Source: Candidatus Poseidoniaceae archaeon
GTDB taxonomy: Archaea; Thermoplasmatota; Poseidoniia; Poseidoniales; Poseidoniaceae
Direction of reading: 5' to 3'
DNA: 47,133 nucleotides
Assembly (NCBI GenBank): GCA_949373265.1
Contig: CASICT010000023.1
Coordinates: 1-47,133, forward strand
Position numbers and translations under genes: made by a program
The notes under the pieces: model-generated
What the model was told of the DNA's origin: nothing
Seen by the model: the letters and a program-made list of their open reading frames with translations, nothing else
Database searches by the model: none
Shown: in pieces, positions 1-7,597 of the stretch
Numbering within the stretch: the stretch's first letter is position 1
How the letters are laid out: each line of letters begins with the position of its first letter

Positions 1-650
1 CTTAACTCTAAAAAATAATTTCCACTAACTGATTTGAATGAACTAAATGTGAATGTATTATTCTTCCACTTATACCTAGTATAGAGTGAGGATTCAGGTA
101 TAAATCCAGAGCCAAAACCGTGTCCGTAAGAACCTCCAAGGCTACGCGCTAGGTCCAAGTCGCTCTCTCTTTTCTCATCATCTCCAGACAACATGTGATT
201 TCCTATCAAAAGAACAGTTGGAAACGCCATACAACACAATCCACTATTGAAATAACCCTCAACAGGAATACCCAAGATGAAGAATCCTATCGTAATGATT
301 AACAGAACAATCAAAACACCTGTAACTCGTCTGTCATGTTTGATACCACCAAGTATTAATTCTTCGGTAATAGTATGGTTTCTACTCCCTCCAAACTCAC
401 TGAGAAGATTCTTATCATTATCTATTACTTCGTTAGCAAAATCGATAGCATCAGCAAATAAATCCTGATCAAAATGTGAGTCGAAATTTTCTCCGCCAAC
501 GAAAAGATAGTTACGATTTGTTTGAACACCGATGATATGCTTTCCATCCCAGTTTAATTCTGCTATACATTCTGGGCATTCAAAGACATTAGGCTCTCCT
601 TGAGGAAATATAACCTGCTCACGACAATTTGGGCATACCACTTCAGCCAT
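1..650 (-). CDS. Zinc-ribbon membrane protein, 3' end off window
   Basis: An open frame reads leftward from ATG at 650 to the window edge without a stop, giving 216 visible residues. The N-terminus has two Cys pairs (C6-x2-C9 and C25-x2-C28), a small zinc ribbon. An acidic soluble stretch of about 80 residues follows, then two hydrophobic segments (about residues 109-129 and 133-150), then a Gly/Ser/Tyr-rich part that runs off the window. I do not recognise the family. Zinc ribbon plus membrane segments is a common architecture for small archaeal and bacterial orphan proteins. The protein probably faces the cytoplasm with its ribbon. Function unknown. Confidence 0.75.
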   Translation of the reverse strand, partial: MAEVVCPNCREQVIFPQGEPNVFECPECIAELNWDGKHIIGVQTNRNYLFVGGENFDSHFDQDLFADAIDFANEVIDNDKNLLSEFGGSRNHTITEELILGGIKHDRRVTGVLIVLLIITIGFFILGIPVEGYFNSGLCCMAFPTVLLIGNHMLSGDDEKRESDLDLARSLGGSYGHGFGSGFIPESSLYTRYKWKNNTFTFSSFKSVSGNYFLEL

Positions 651-839
651 ATCTAGTCGGCATACATCTGGGGTATAACGATTGAGCCGGCAATACCCTT
701 GCGACACCCTCACGTGAAGTGTATGTCACATGGGTAGGGACGAATATGGCCCACAGCGAACCCTTGTAGTTGTTCTAATCGTTTAGTGTCGAATTAGCAA
801 TTCACTCTAGTTACGAATGTAATAATGCTGAAATCGCTA

Positions 840-1265
840 CTAAATCTCGTTATTTTTATTGGTTTTTGATTGTTCAGGAGTTATTGAATACATCAACAAA
901 AGAAAGGTTGCAGTAACGGGGATCATAGTCGCAAATAAGAACTTTAATTCAAATTCTATAAGGCTAGATGTCCAACCGTAAACCTCCAATAATACCGTTG
1001 AACCGAGGCCCAATGCAAACAAACGCCCGAATATGTGCAGGTTTTCCTTAACATAAATCGATACGAACCATTGTGTCAGTCCAATGAAAATTGCAAAAAC
1101 TCCCACATACATACTTACAAAAATTCCATACTCAGTGAGGTTGGGACCAACTGCGATAGCAGTTCTTGGAGATAGAAGAAATGTTGTTCCAATCATTATT
1201 GGCAGAAAACCTGTCAACTTCATTATTGCAGATAAGCCAATACCCAATTCCTCGTTTTCTTCCAT
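840..1265 (-). CDS. Small four-helix membrane protein
   Basis: A 141-residue protein starting at ATG 1265. Four hydrophobic stretches (about residues 12-32, 48-72, 78-98 and 105-128) predict a four-pass membrane protein with short loops and a polar Lys/Asn-rich C-terminus. The arrangement resembles small DUF4345-like four-helix membrane proteins, but I cannot assign a family by eye. It stands alone in an AT-rich, repeat-bearing stretch. Function unknown. Confidence 0.65.
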   Translation of the reverse strand: MEENEELGIGLSAIMKLTGFLPIMIGTTFLLSPRTAIAVGPNLTEYGIFVSMYVGVFAIFIGLTQWFVSIYVKENLHIFGRLFALGLGSTVLLEVYGWTSSLIEFELKFLFATMIPVTATFLLLMYSITPEQSKTNKNNEI

Positions 1266-1398
1266 ATCGTATTTGTAAATATTTTATGATTAAAATCTAT
1301 CCCCGGCGAAATTCAAAATTATATTCATTCAGGCACAAGAAATCTTCCACGACGTTTTCAACACGTCAGTCAATTCAACGACTAGTCTGGGAATGGAT

Positions 1399-1446
1399 AT
1401 ACACAAGGGGCTCCCTTGTGTATGTATACGTTGATGAGGGTACCCT
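1399..1446. repeat. Palindromic repeat element, copy 1
   Basis: Positions 1399-1409 and 1413-1423 form a perfect 11-bp inverted repeat with a 3-nt loop. Positions 1437-1446 are the 10-bp palindrome AGGGTACCCT. The same palindrome recurs near 2972-2981 in a similar context (CAA-GGG-CCC upstream, a TGTA-type spacer, then AGGGTACCCT). This marks a small dispersed repeat family in the accessory stretch. It lies 50-100 bp upstream of the gene at 1498, so it could also be regulatory. Confidence 0.6.
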
Positions 1447-1497
1447 CTGAAACGTTGATGGAGAAAGAATAATATTCACATTGGTAGTACACATTAC

Positions 1498-2391
1498 ATG
1501 GGTAATCAACATGTATCAACTACAGGAGTTTCGGTAATCGGATTAGGAGCCATGGGTTCTGGCATCGCTCGCACCCTCATCGAAAGGGGCTGCACGGTAT
1601 CTGTTTGGAACCGAAGCCGCGCCAAGGTCGATGCCCTGGTCGCGAGGGGAGCAATCGGCTGCAATGAACCCGGCGATGCACTGAATGCTAATACCCATGT
1701 GATTGTGTGTGTGTCTGACTACACAGTATGGCAGCGCATAATCCAAGATAACAGTCTGGCAAGCCACTTCGAAGATACCTGCATCATTCAGATGACGACG
1801 GGTACAATCGATGATGTGCAGGCCCATGCCTCGCTCATCCATGACAACGGCGGTCGTCTTGTTGAGGGGGCCGTCATGTGCTACCCCCGCAACCTCGGCA
1901 CGGACGAAGCAGCACTCTTATTGTCCGGTTCACCCGATGTGCTGGACGAGTGTGCTCCAATCTTGAGTGCTCTGGATGCAAATTGGACCAGTCTTGGAGA
2001 AGATATCAACCAGCCCTCGGTTCTGAGTCGATCATTGATGTCAGGGCTCACGGGGGCCTTGATGGGTCTAGTCAACGGTGCAGCTATTTGCCGGGCCGGT
2101 GGCGTGTCTCTAGACGTATTCATGAAATTCAACGAGGGCACCAATAGCATCCTTCTCGCTGAGCAGAAACGACTTATAGAGGCGATTCGCGATGGACGCA
2201 CCGAGGAGAACGAGGCCTCAATCAAGGCTTGGCGAGAGGGAAACCAGGCACTGAACTCTGTTGCAGCCTCGCTGGGAACTGACCTCACGCTGCAGAATGC
2301 AATCCAAGCGGTATTCCAAGAAGGAGGGGAAAAAGGGCTCGACGAGCACGATCTCTCGGCCTTGGTTGATGTGTTTGATCCCGGCCATTGA
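1498..2391 (+). CDS. Imine reductase-like / beta-hydroxyacid dehydrogenase family protein
   Basis: A 297-residue NAD(P)-dependent oxidoreductase. The N-terminal Rossmann fold has GLGAMG at residues 15-20 and WNRS at 38-41; an Asn-Arg pair after strand 2 usually signals NADP preference. The all-helical C-terminal half, with the SGLTGALMGLVNGAA segment, resembles imine reductases (NAD_binding_2 plus IRED C-terminal domain) more than 3-hydroxyisobutyrate dehydrogenases. The catalytic Lys of the hydroxyacid dehydrogenases is not at the expected place; Ser/Arg residues (LSRSLMSG) stand there. The substrate cannot be told. Base composition differs sharply from its surroundings (38 of 60 bases G/C at 1861-1920 against 17 of 60 at 2641-2700), which suggests transfer from another lineage. 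The gene stands alone. Confidence 0.8.
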   Translation: MGNQHVSTTGVSVIGLGAMGSGIARTLIERGCTVSVWNRSRAKVDALVARGAIGCNEPGDALNANTHVIVCVSDYTVWQRIIQDNSLASHFEDTCIIQMTTGTIDDVQAHASLIHDNGGRLVEGAVMCYPRNLGTDEAALLLSGSPDVLDECAPILSALDANWTSLGEDINQPSVLSRSLMSGLTGALMGLVNGAAICRAGGVSLDVFMKFNEGTNSILLAEQKRLIEAIRDGRTEENEASIKAWREGNQALNSVAASLGTDLTLQNAIQAVFQEGGEKGLDEHDLSALVDVFDPGH

Positions 2392-2556
2392 CGGCTTCAC
2401 GAATATATGGGTTCCAAGCAGGGCGTACCGTCTGTCTACTCATCAGAGCAGAGGGGTCCCCTTTGCAAAGTGATAATTTCATGAACATGAGCACGATGAC
2501 CATTACCACGCGACACCTGTGGAAGGTTGATGTGCTTCAACGGCTCACCGTAAATC

Positions 2557-2913
2557 ATGAACCCTCGAGATATGTCCGAACCCGAACAAGACCCTCCTCT
2601 CCTAAGAAACACCAATAATGAGCAAATTGGAAATTTAACATCTGGTAAAATAATAATACAAAAGAACGAAGATAACATTTCAAACCATGAAATCGAGAAC
2701 TCCACTCCGATTTCCACTAAAATACATCGGTTTGGTTTAGGAGTGTTGTTGGTTTCTACAATTATCAACTTAATAGGTCTATCAATAGAATTGGATTCTT
2801 GTACAGGGCTTGGGTGTGGCTGGGTCTCGATATTTTATTTAATTGTTTTTTGGATGATTTCGATCATTATATTGGTAATTGCCGCCGCAATAAAACGCAA
2901 ATCAGCAACATGA
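2557..2913 (+). CDS. Small two-helix membrane protein, unknown
   Basis: 118 residues, or 113 if translation starts at the second ATG (2572). The first 55 residues are polar. Two hydrophobic segments follow (about residues 56-78 and 88-112), with the short Cys-containing loop CTGLGCG between them and a basic C-terminal end (KRKS). I see no family. The gene is AT-rich and unlike the GC-rich gene before it. It is plausible but weakly supported. Confidence 0.45.
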   Translation: MNPRDMSEPEQDPPLLRNTNNEQIGNLTSGKIIIQKNEDNISNHEIENSTPISTKIHRFGLGVLLVSTIINLIGLSIELDSCTGLGCGWVSIFYLIVFWMISIIILVIAAAIKRKSAT

Positions 2914-2968
2914 AAAGACGGAACTGGGTTTGCAAAGGGCCCCCCCTATGTACAGACGTCAATACGAA

Positions 2969-3012
2969 GGGTACCCTATGTAACACCCGCATTTGCATGG
3001 GTTTTCGATGGG
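2969..3012. repeat. Partial copy of the accessory-region repeat
   Basis: This stretch contains TACCCTAT, then ATTTGCATGGGTTTTCGATGG, matching the right part of the next copy (3385-3426: TACCCTAT, then ATTCGCATGGGTTTCTGATGG) with a few changes. It ends directly at the stop codon of the minus-strand gene at 3014. Confidence 0.6.
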
Positions 3013-3013
3013 T

Positions 3014-3289
3014 CTAATTACTCCAGAACCTTTTCCTCTTGCCTGATTTCCACAAATAAAAGTGAATGCTGACACCAGTAATGGTTAATGCAAGGAACCA
3101 AGATAACGGAAGTGACTCGTATAAGGCATACATTACTGCAAATGATACTAAAATCTCAATCAATACTGGTACAGATTTTTCAATCATATCCTTTTGATTA
3201 GTTTCTTTTGTTTTGAACTCACTTTCGAATTCTTTGTCGTATTCCACCGGAATACTTTCATCCATATACTTGACACATGTCACACACAT
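3014..3289 (-). CDS. Small membrane protein, unknown
   Basis: 91 residues from ATG 3289, or 83 from the internal ATG at 3265, which drops a short Cys-containing lead. A charged N-terminal half (many Glu/Lys) is followed by two hydrophobic segments separated by a few residues and a basic C-terminus (KSGKRKRFW). The family is not recognised. It lies between two copies of the local repeat, with its stop codon against one copy and its start about 14 bp from the next, like a mobile small-gene cassette. Confidence 0.45.
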   Translation of the reverse strand: MCVTCVKYMDESIPVEYDKEFESEFKTKETNQKDMIEKSVPVLIEILVSFAVMYALYESLPLSWFLALTITGVSIHFYLWKSGKRKRFWSN

Positions 3290-3302
3290 ATCAATTTAAT
3301 TA

Positions 3303-3427
3303 GGATATTCTCGAGGGTTTATCCGAATACCCATACGAACGAGTTAGATGTTTGAATGGGCTTTGCGTGGGTCAGTTTAGACGCTACCCTATACAATGCG
3401 GGTATTCGCATGGGTTTCTGATGGGTA
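3303..3427. repeat. Direct/palindromic repeat, fullest copy
   Basis: Positions 3303-3389 are nearly identical to 3678-3765; both carry TTTATCCGAATACCCAT, then TAGATGTTTGAATGGGCTTT, then TTTAGACGCTACCC. The copy continues to about 3427 with a right part shared with 2969-3012. Within it CGAATACCC (3323-3331) is mirrored by GGGTATTCG (3400-3408), so the whole unit is an imperfect palindrome of about 90 bp. Confidence 0.75.
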
Positions 3428-3677
3428 GATAATTTCCGTAACAACTTTATTTATATAGTGAATTATGAATTTTGCCCAGAGTCCGTATTTAAAGAGCATG
3501 CGTTGTATGCTGCGCAGTACGCCGTTTATTTTATTTAGTCGCGTACCGTTCACCTTAAGGTTAGAACTTCATACGTACACTTCATGTCACAAAAAATCCC
3601 CTCTCTCCCCGAGGATTTAGATTGTGACAGGAATGATGATGATTGGATGATAGTTTAAGCATCGAAAAATCAATTTC
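3428..3677. other. Gene-free segment with long hairpin between repeats
   Basis: I see no convincing gene here. The outstanding element is at 3585-3629: TGTCACAA and TTGTGACA form an 8-bp outer stem and AAATCC/GGATTT a 6-bp inner stem, separated by a 1x3 internal loop, with a pyrimidine-rich loop. It could be a small structured RNA or a terminal-inverted-repeat remnant. Confidence 0.55.
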
Positions 3678-3765
3678 GGATATTTTCAGAAGGTTTATCC
3701 GAATACCCATGCTAACGAGATAGATGTTTGAATGGGCTTTGTGTGGGTCATTTTAGACGCTACCC
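3678..3765. repeat. Direct repeat, second copy
   Basis: An 88-bp near-identical copy of 3303-3389. It ends 6 bp from the stop codon of the minus-strand MazG-like gene, the same arrangement as the partial copy beside the gene at 3014. Confidence 0.75.
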
Positions 3766-3771
3766 ACTGAT

Positions 3772-4131
3772 TCAGTATTCTGAGTATTTTTTTGAGTTTC
3801 CAAACGACTTCTCAATTGGGTACTTCTCAGCATTATGCTTCATCTTATCATGTATTATTTGGATTGGATCAAGTTCTAATTTCGAACACAAATTGAGACA
3901 GTACACCATCACATCAGCCAACTCGTGACTGATACTTTGAACCAACTTTTCATCCTGTAATACTTCATCTTTGGTTGGATTAGTCCACTGAACAGTTTCG
4001 CTCAATTCAGCAGCCTCAATCGAAATAGAAGCAACCAGGTTTTTCACAGTGTGAAACTGTTCCCAATCTCTTTGTGAAGTGAATTTATCGATTACTGCAA
4101 GTGTATCGTGCAGCGAATCATTAGAGGACAT
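3772..4131 (-). CDS. MazG-like nucleotide pyrophosphohydrolase (dCTPase type)
   Basis: 119 residues. The all-alpha MazG fold is shown by the metal-binding pattern E39-x2-E42 (SIEAAELSE) and E70-x2-D73 (HELADV), followed by the KMKHNAEKYP segment typical of the RS21-C6/dCTP pyrophosphatase branch. These enzymes hydrolyse (d)NTPs to (d)NMP and pyrophosphate with Mg2+ and clean non-canonical nucleotides from the pool. Length is normal for the single-domain branch. The family is also common on phages and islands, which fits the repeat-flanked position here. The next minus-strand gene upstream is the Lrp regulator. Confidence 0.85.
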   Translation of the reverse strand: MSSNDSLHDTLAVIDKFTSQRDWEQFHTVKNLVASISIEAAELSETVQWTNPTKDEVLQDEKLVQSISHELADVMVYCLNLCSKLELDPIQIIHDKMKHNAEKYPIEKSFGNSKKYSEY

Positions 4132-4168
4132 AGCCCCGACTTGAGGGCGTTCCCTAAAGTATTTTCAA

Positions 4169-4597
4169 TCAGTATTGTTCGAGTACAAGCTCGGTAGTTG
4201 TGCTTGCAATCTCGCTAGGCGCAGCCATCCACATTCTGTCTAGAAGTGTACGTAATGCCATTGTGTCATCAACGTGAACAAGAGCGATTAGGTCGGCATC
4301 TCCTGAAACTTCGTAAAGAATTTCAACGCCCTCCCAGCCAGTAACTTCACCAGCAAAGGTTCCGATTTCAGCACCAGGTGAAACCTTGATTCGAATAAGG
4401 GCGGTAAGTCCAACTCCACCTTCTCTAACAGTGTATCCACGAATAGTGCCCATCTCTTCCATACGGCGTACGTGTGTGCGTACAGTGCGCTCACTTGCGC
4501 CTACTAATTTAGCCAAGTCAACAAACGACATTCGACCATTCTTTCTCAACTCTGCTAGGATTGCACGATCAATTTCTGCTATTCGGACCATGACCAT
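4169..4597 (-). CDS. Lrp/AsnC-family transcriptional regulator
   Basis: 142 residues from ATG 4597. The longer frame reaching 4747 is rejected because it would translate the promoter and operator. The N-terminal helix-turn-helix lies at about residues 7-55 (ERTVRTHVRRMEEMG is the recognition region). The C-terminal ligand-binding RAM/ferredoxin-like domain covers about residues 64-142, with GDADLIALVHVDD as its core. Such proteins form dimers or octamers, sense amino acids and act as repressors or activators. A perfect TTAATT-N5-AATTAA palindrome lies about 60 bp upstream, suggesting autoregulation and possibly control of the divergent gene at 4752. Confidence 0.9.
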   Translation of the reverse strand: MVMVRIAEIDRAILAELRKNGRMSFVDLAKLVGASERTVRTHVRRMEEMGTIRGYTVREGGVGLTALIRIKVSPGAEIGTFAGEVTGWEGVEILYEVSGDADLIALVHVDDTMALRTLLDRMWMAAPSEIASTTTELVLEQY

Positions 4598-4655
4598 CGG
4601 TTCCGCTATTTGTATATGAAACTGTTTAATTTGTATTATAACCGGAAGATAAAAG

Positions 4656-4672
4656 TTAATTCTTGTAATTAA
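4656..4672. promoter_or_regulatory. Palindromic operator candidate for the Lrp regulator
   Basis: TTAATTCTTGTAATTAA is a 6-5-6 perfect inverted repeat in the divergent intergenic region. It is flanked by CCGGAAG (4642-4648) and CGGAAG (4675-4680) direct repeats and a nearby TTCCGG. An AT-rich TATA-like stretch (TTATAAT on the minus strand, about 4632-4640) lies between it and the regulator start. The shape fits Lrp-family sites. Binding is inferred. Confidence 0.55.
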
Positions 4673-4751
4673 ATCGGAAGTATCCTTTCCGGTATAAGGG
4701 GGGCCAGAATATGGCCAATTAATACCAATCAGACATCCTATTATCAATGTT

Positions 4752-5249
4752 TTGAGTCATTTAAAAAAATCCATTGGCTTAAAAGACGCTAGCGTGTCAG
4801 ATAACACGATGAACACTGCTGAGACAGTTTCGCATGAAGAAGTTCAAGCATTCATTGATGAGGTTCTAGCACTGAACCTCTCCAACAAACACAGTGAGTG
4901 GTATCAAATCGATGTTGCCGCTGTATTAGATGGCTGTCAGATACAAGGCCATGAGGTAGACCCTGCTTCAGGCGATTCACTAATTTTCCTCAAATCATCA
5001 CTACTATTTTGTTCGCCAGAGTTAGGACTTATGCGTCATTATCCCCGCAGTCTAGTTCATTGTTTCATCGAAGATAAGAGAGCGAATAGGGACCCTGAGG
5101 ATGAGGATTTATTGTTCAGGGGAGAATTATTCTCTGTAACTCCTGAATCTGAACAGCTTTGTTGGGTGCGGGATTGTACCGATAACAACGAAATTCCATC
5201 TACTCAATCTAAAATCTCAATTTGGATGAAGTGGCTCAATCAGGCTTGA
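4752..5249 (+). CDS. Uncharacterised soluble protein
   Basis: 165 residues from TTG 4752, or 146 residues from ATG 4809; neither has a clear ribosome binding site. The protein is acidic and soluble with no signal peptide or membrane segment. It contains an SHEEVQAFIDEVL helix near residue 27 and a charged DPEDEDLLFRGELF segment. I do not recognise a family. It lies divergent to the Lrp regulator and just upstream of enolase, with a hairpin over its stop codon. Confidence 0.6.
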   Translation: MSHLKKSIGLKDASVSDNTMNTAETVSHEEVQAFIDEVLALNLSNKHSEWYQIDVAAVLDGCQIQGHEVDPASGDSLIFLKSSLLFCSPELGLMRHYPRSLVHCFIEDKRANRDPEDEDLLFRGELFSVTPESEQLCWVRDCTDNNEIPSTQSKISIWMKWLNQA

Positions 5250-5269
5250 AACTCTCCGCTTGTTTCAAG
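5245..5269 (+). terminator. Hairpin over the stop codon before enolase
   Basis: CTTGAAAC (5245-5252) and GTTTCAAG (5262-5269) form a perfect 8-bp stem with a 9-nt loop, overlapping the TGA of the preceding gene and ending 36 bp before the enolase start. There is no following T-tract, so termination is only one possibility; RNA processing or protection is another. Confidence 0.4.
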
Positions 5270-5305
5270 GACAGTACACGCCTCGCCTAGTTCAGAGGCA
5301 CCTAC

Positions 5306-6556
5306 ATGTCTGACATCATATCCGGTCTTGACGCAAGAATGGTTCTTGATAGCCGTGGCAATCCAACCATTGAAGTCGATTGCTATGTCAATGGTGGCTT
5401 ATTGGGTCGCACGATGGTACCTAGTGGTGCATCAACAGGAGCCTATGAGGCGGTTGAGTTACGCGATGGCGACCCCACTCGGTGGTTAGGAAAAGGCGTA
5501 GATAATGCGATTAACAACGTGGTCGAAACCATCCAAGAAGCATTGGTTGGTATGCCGGTTGATGACCAAAAGGCAATCGATGAAGTAATGATCGAACTAG
5601 ATGGCACACCTAACAAAGAAAATCTCGGTGCAAATGCAATGCTTGGAGTTTCCATGGCTTGTTTACACGCAGGTGCAGCACTTCACGAACTGCCTCTTTG
5701 GAGATATGTTGGCGGAGTTGCTGGCGGATTAATGCCGGTTCCAATGATGAATATTCTCAATGGTGGAGCACACGCAGCATCCAATGTAGACATTCAGGAG
5801 TTCATGGTAATGCCACACGGATTTGATTCATTTCCCGAGGCTCTAAGGGCAGGAGTAGAGTGTTATCATTCTCTAAAGAAGGAGCTTAAGGTCGACGGAT
5901 TACTTGGCGGAGTTGGTGACGAAGGAGGATTCGCACCAAACCTTCCTGCTAATGAAGCGGGCCTAGGTTACATGGTTCGTGCAATCGAAGGTGCGGGCTA
6001 CAGTACCGAAGAAATAGGAATCGCCCTAGATGTTGCATCGACTGAATTTTACAAAGACGGTGCATACCACATGGATGGTAAAGCGATTTCAGGAGAAGAT
6101 TTGTCTGATATTTACGCCGGCTGGGTTGATGAATATCCACTACTTTCTATTGAAGATGGATTTGCAGAAGACGACTGGCGCAGTTGGTCTCATTGTATGA
6201 GGGATATCGGAGACAAGGTACAATTGGTTGGCGACGACCTATTCGTGACCCAAACCGAACGCTTAGCGATGGGCATAGAGTCCAAGGCAGCAAATGCAAT
6301 ATTGGTCAAGTTAAACCAAGTTGGAACTGTCACTGAAACATTGGAGACTATGGATTTAGCATCTGCTCATGGCTTCAACTCTGTAGTCAGCCACCGTTCA
6401 GGTGAAACTGAAGATACCACAATCGCAGACCTAGCGGTTGGAACCCGAGCAGGCCAAATTAAGACCGGAGCACCAGCCCGTTCTGATAGAGTTGCCAAGT
6501 ACAATCAATTGCTTAGAATTAGCAATGATGTTAGCGAATACCGCTCACCATTCTGA
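5306..6556 (+). CDS. eno: Enolase (phosphopyruvate hydratase)
   Basis: 416 residues, full length. It interconverts 2-phosphoglycerate and phosphoenolpyruvate in the cytoplasm (glycolysis/gluconeogenesis). The N-terminal domain has RGNPTIEVD and the mobile-loop [10 protein letters not shown] (residues 40-49). The TIM-barrel active site is complete: H156, E206 in GDEGGF, Mg ligands D242, E283 and D310, catalytic K335, the HRSGET loop at 363-368, and K386. In many archaea eno sits near rpoN; here it is about 17 kb away, beside a sugar dehydrogenase-like gene 12 bp downstream on the same strand. Confidence 0.97.
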   Translation: MSDIISGLDARMVLDSRGNPTIEVDCYVNGGLLGRTMVPSGASTGAYEAVELRDGDPTRWLGKGVDNAINNVVETIQEALVGMPVDDQKAIDEVMIELDGTPNKENLGANAMLGVSMACLHAGAALHELPLWRYVGGVAGGLMPVPMMNILNGGAHAASNVDIQEFMVMPHGFDSFPEALRAGVECYHSLKKELKVDGLLGGVGDEGGFAPNLPANEAGLGYMVRAIEGAGYSTEEIGIALDVASTEFYKDGAYHMDGKAISGEDLSDIYAGWVDEYPLLSIEDGFAEDDWRSWSHCMRDIGDKVQLVGDDLFVTQTERLAMGIESKAANAILVKLNQVGTVTETLETMDLASAHGFNSVVSHRSGETEDTTIADLAVGTRAGQIKTGAPARSDRVAKYNQLLRISNDVSEYRSPF

Positions 6557-6568
6557 GGCGAGCAAGAT

Positions 6569-7597
6569 ATGTCTAAAGCCGGAAAGGTTGCAACGGAATT
6601 ACTTCCTGTGGTAATCATACTTGTGTTTCTAATAATAGCTAGAGAGATCTATCCGTATGCCGGGGTAATGGAGGCAGATATCATGGATGGATATGAACAA
6701 GAAACGATTGCAACAGGCCTTGGCGGGCCTACCTGTTTAGTATTCGACGAAGAAGTTCTACTGGTCTGTGACCGGGATGGGGGTAGGATTGTAACCGTTG
6801 ATGGAGATGTAATTCTCTCAGGATTAGACCACCCGCACGGAATGTTATTGTTGGATGACGCTGTTATTATTTCCGAAGAAGGAAAACTGACTCGTTATGA
6901 TTCGAATTTCAAGAACCCAGTAATTCTCGTCGACGGAATACCTTCGGGTAACCATCAAACCAATGCCGTTAATCTACTACCAAACGGCACTCTGATTTGG
7001 CATAGCGGTAGCACTTGTAATCATTGTAATGAAGATGATTCTCGCAACGCAGCACTTCTTTGGGTAAATGCAACAACTGGTGAGCATGGCATATTGGCCA
7101 CCGGTGTAAGGAATTCATTTGATGGAGTGTGGGTAGATGAAATCGGCTATCTATTCACCGATAATGGCCAGGATGCAGAAGGCAACGATTTTCCAGATGA
7201 AGAAATAAATCTCCTAGTTCAAGGAGCAGATTACGGCTGGCTTGTCGAATCAAAAAGTGACCCTAATCCTGATGGAACCGAAGCCCCAGTCGCTACTTGG
7301 ACGCCACATACTTCTGTAAACGGAATGACTACCCGTCCAGCAAATCTACCGGGAAATGAATACACAGTTTACGCAACAGTGTATGGGTCTTGGGCGACAA
7401 TCTTACCAGCAGGGCACCAGATTCTAAAAATTGATTTCAAACAAACCGATGAAGGGTGGGTTGGTGAGGTTGAATTGTTCGCCAAAGAGGTTGGAACGCC
7501 TCTGCCAATTACAGCAGGACCGGATGGTAATCTATACTACGCAACCTTCGACAATGGAGGGGCTGTTCACGTAATTAGTCCTGAAGCCAATTCTTGA
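6569..7597 (+). CDS. Membrane-anchored PQQ-type glucose/sorbosone dehydrogenase propeller
   Basis: 342 residues. One N-terminal hydrophobic helix (about residues 8-27) anchors or exports it; the rest is a six-bladed beta-propeller. Family landmarks are GVRNSFDGVW, a GYLFTDNGQDAEG strand, ADYGW, NGMTTRPANLPG and VYGSWATILPAGHQI, as in soluble PQQ-dependent glucose/sorbosone dehydrogenases. Those enzymes oxidise sugars or aldoses outside the membrane and pass electrons to the respiratory chain. Whether the PQQ and Ca residues are all kept cannot be judged by eye, and no PQQ synthesis gene is in the window. The gene follows enolase by 12 bp and its 3' end overlaps the convergent aminotransferase by 23 bp. 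Confidence 0.8.
   Translation: MSKAGKVATELLPVVIILVFLIIAREIYPYAGVMEADIMDGYEQETIATGLGGPTCLVFDEEVLLVCDRDGGRIVTVDGDVILSGLDHPHGMLLLDDAVIISEEGKLTRYDSNFKNPVILVDGIPSGNHQTNAVNLLPNGTLIWHSGSTCNHCNEDDSRNAALLWVNATTGEHGILATGVRNSFDGVWVDEIGYLFTDNGQDAEGNDFPDEEINLLVQGADYGWLVESKSDPNPDGTEAPVATWTPHTSVNGMTTRPANLPGNEYTVYATVYGSWATILPAGHQILKIDFKQTDEGWVGEVELFAKEVGTPLPITAGPDGNLYYATFDNGGAVHVISPEANS

Noticed and set aside
1543..1842. A 99-residue minus-strand frame inside the imine-reductase-like gene
   Set aside because: Shadow of a GC-rich coding sequence; no family features.
2969..3765. True integron with attC sites
   Set aside because: No integrase gene is in the window and the core attC motifs do not match clearly; kept only as a cassette-like arrangement.
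4598..4747. N-terminal extension of the Lrp regulator to 4747
   Set aside because: It would translate the palindrome and TATA-like region; the domain starts at ATG 4597.
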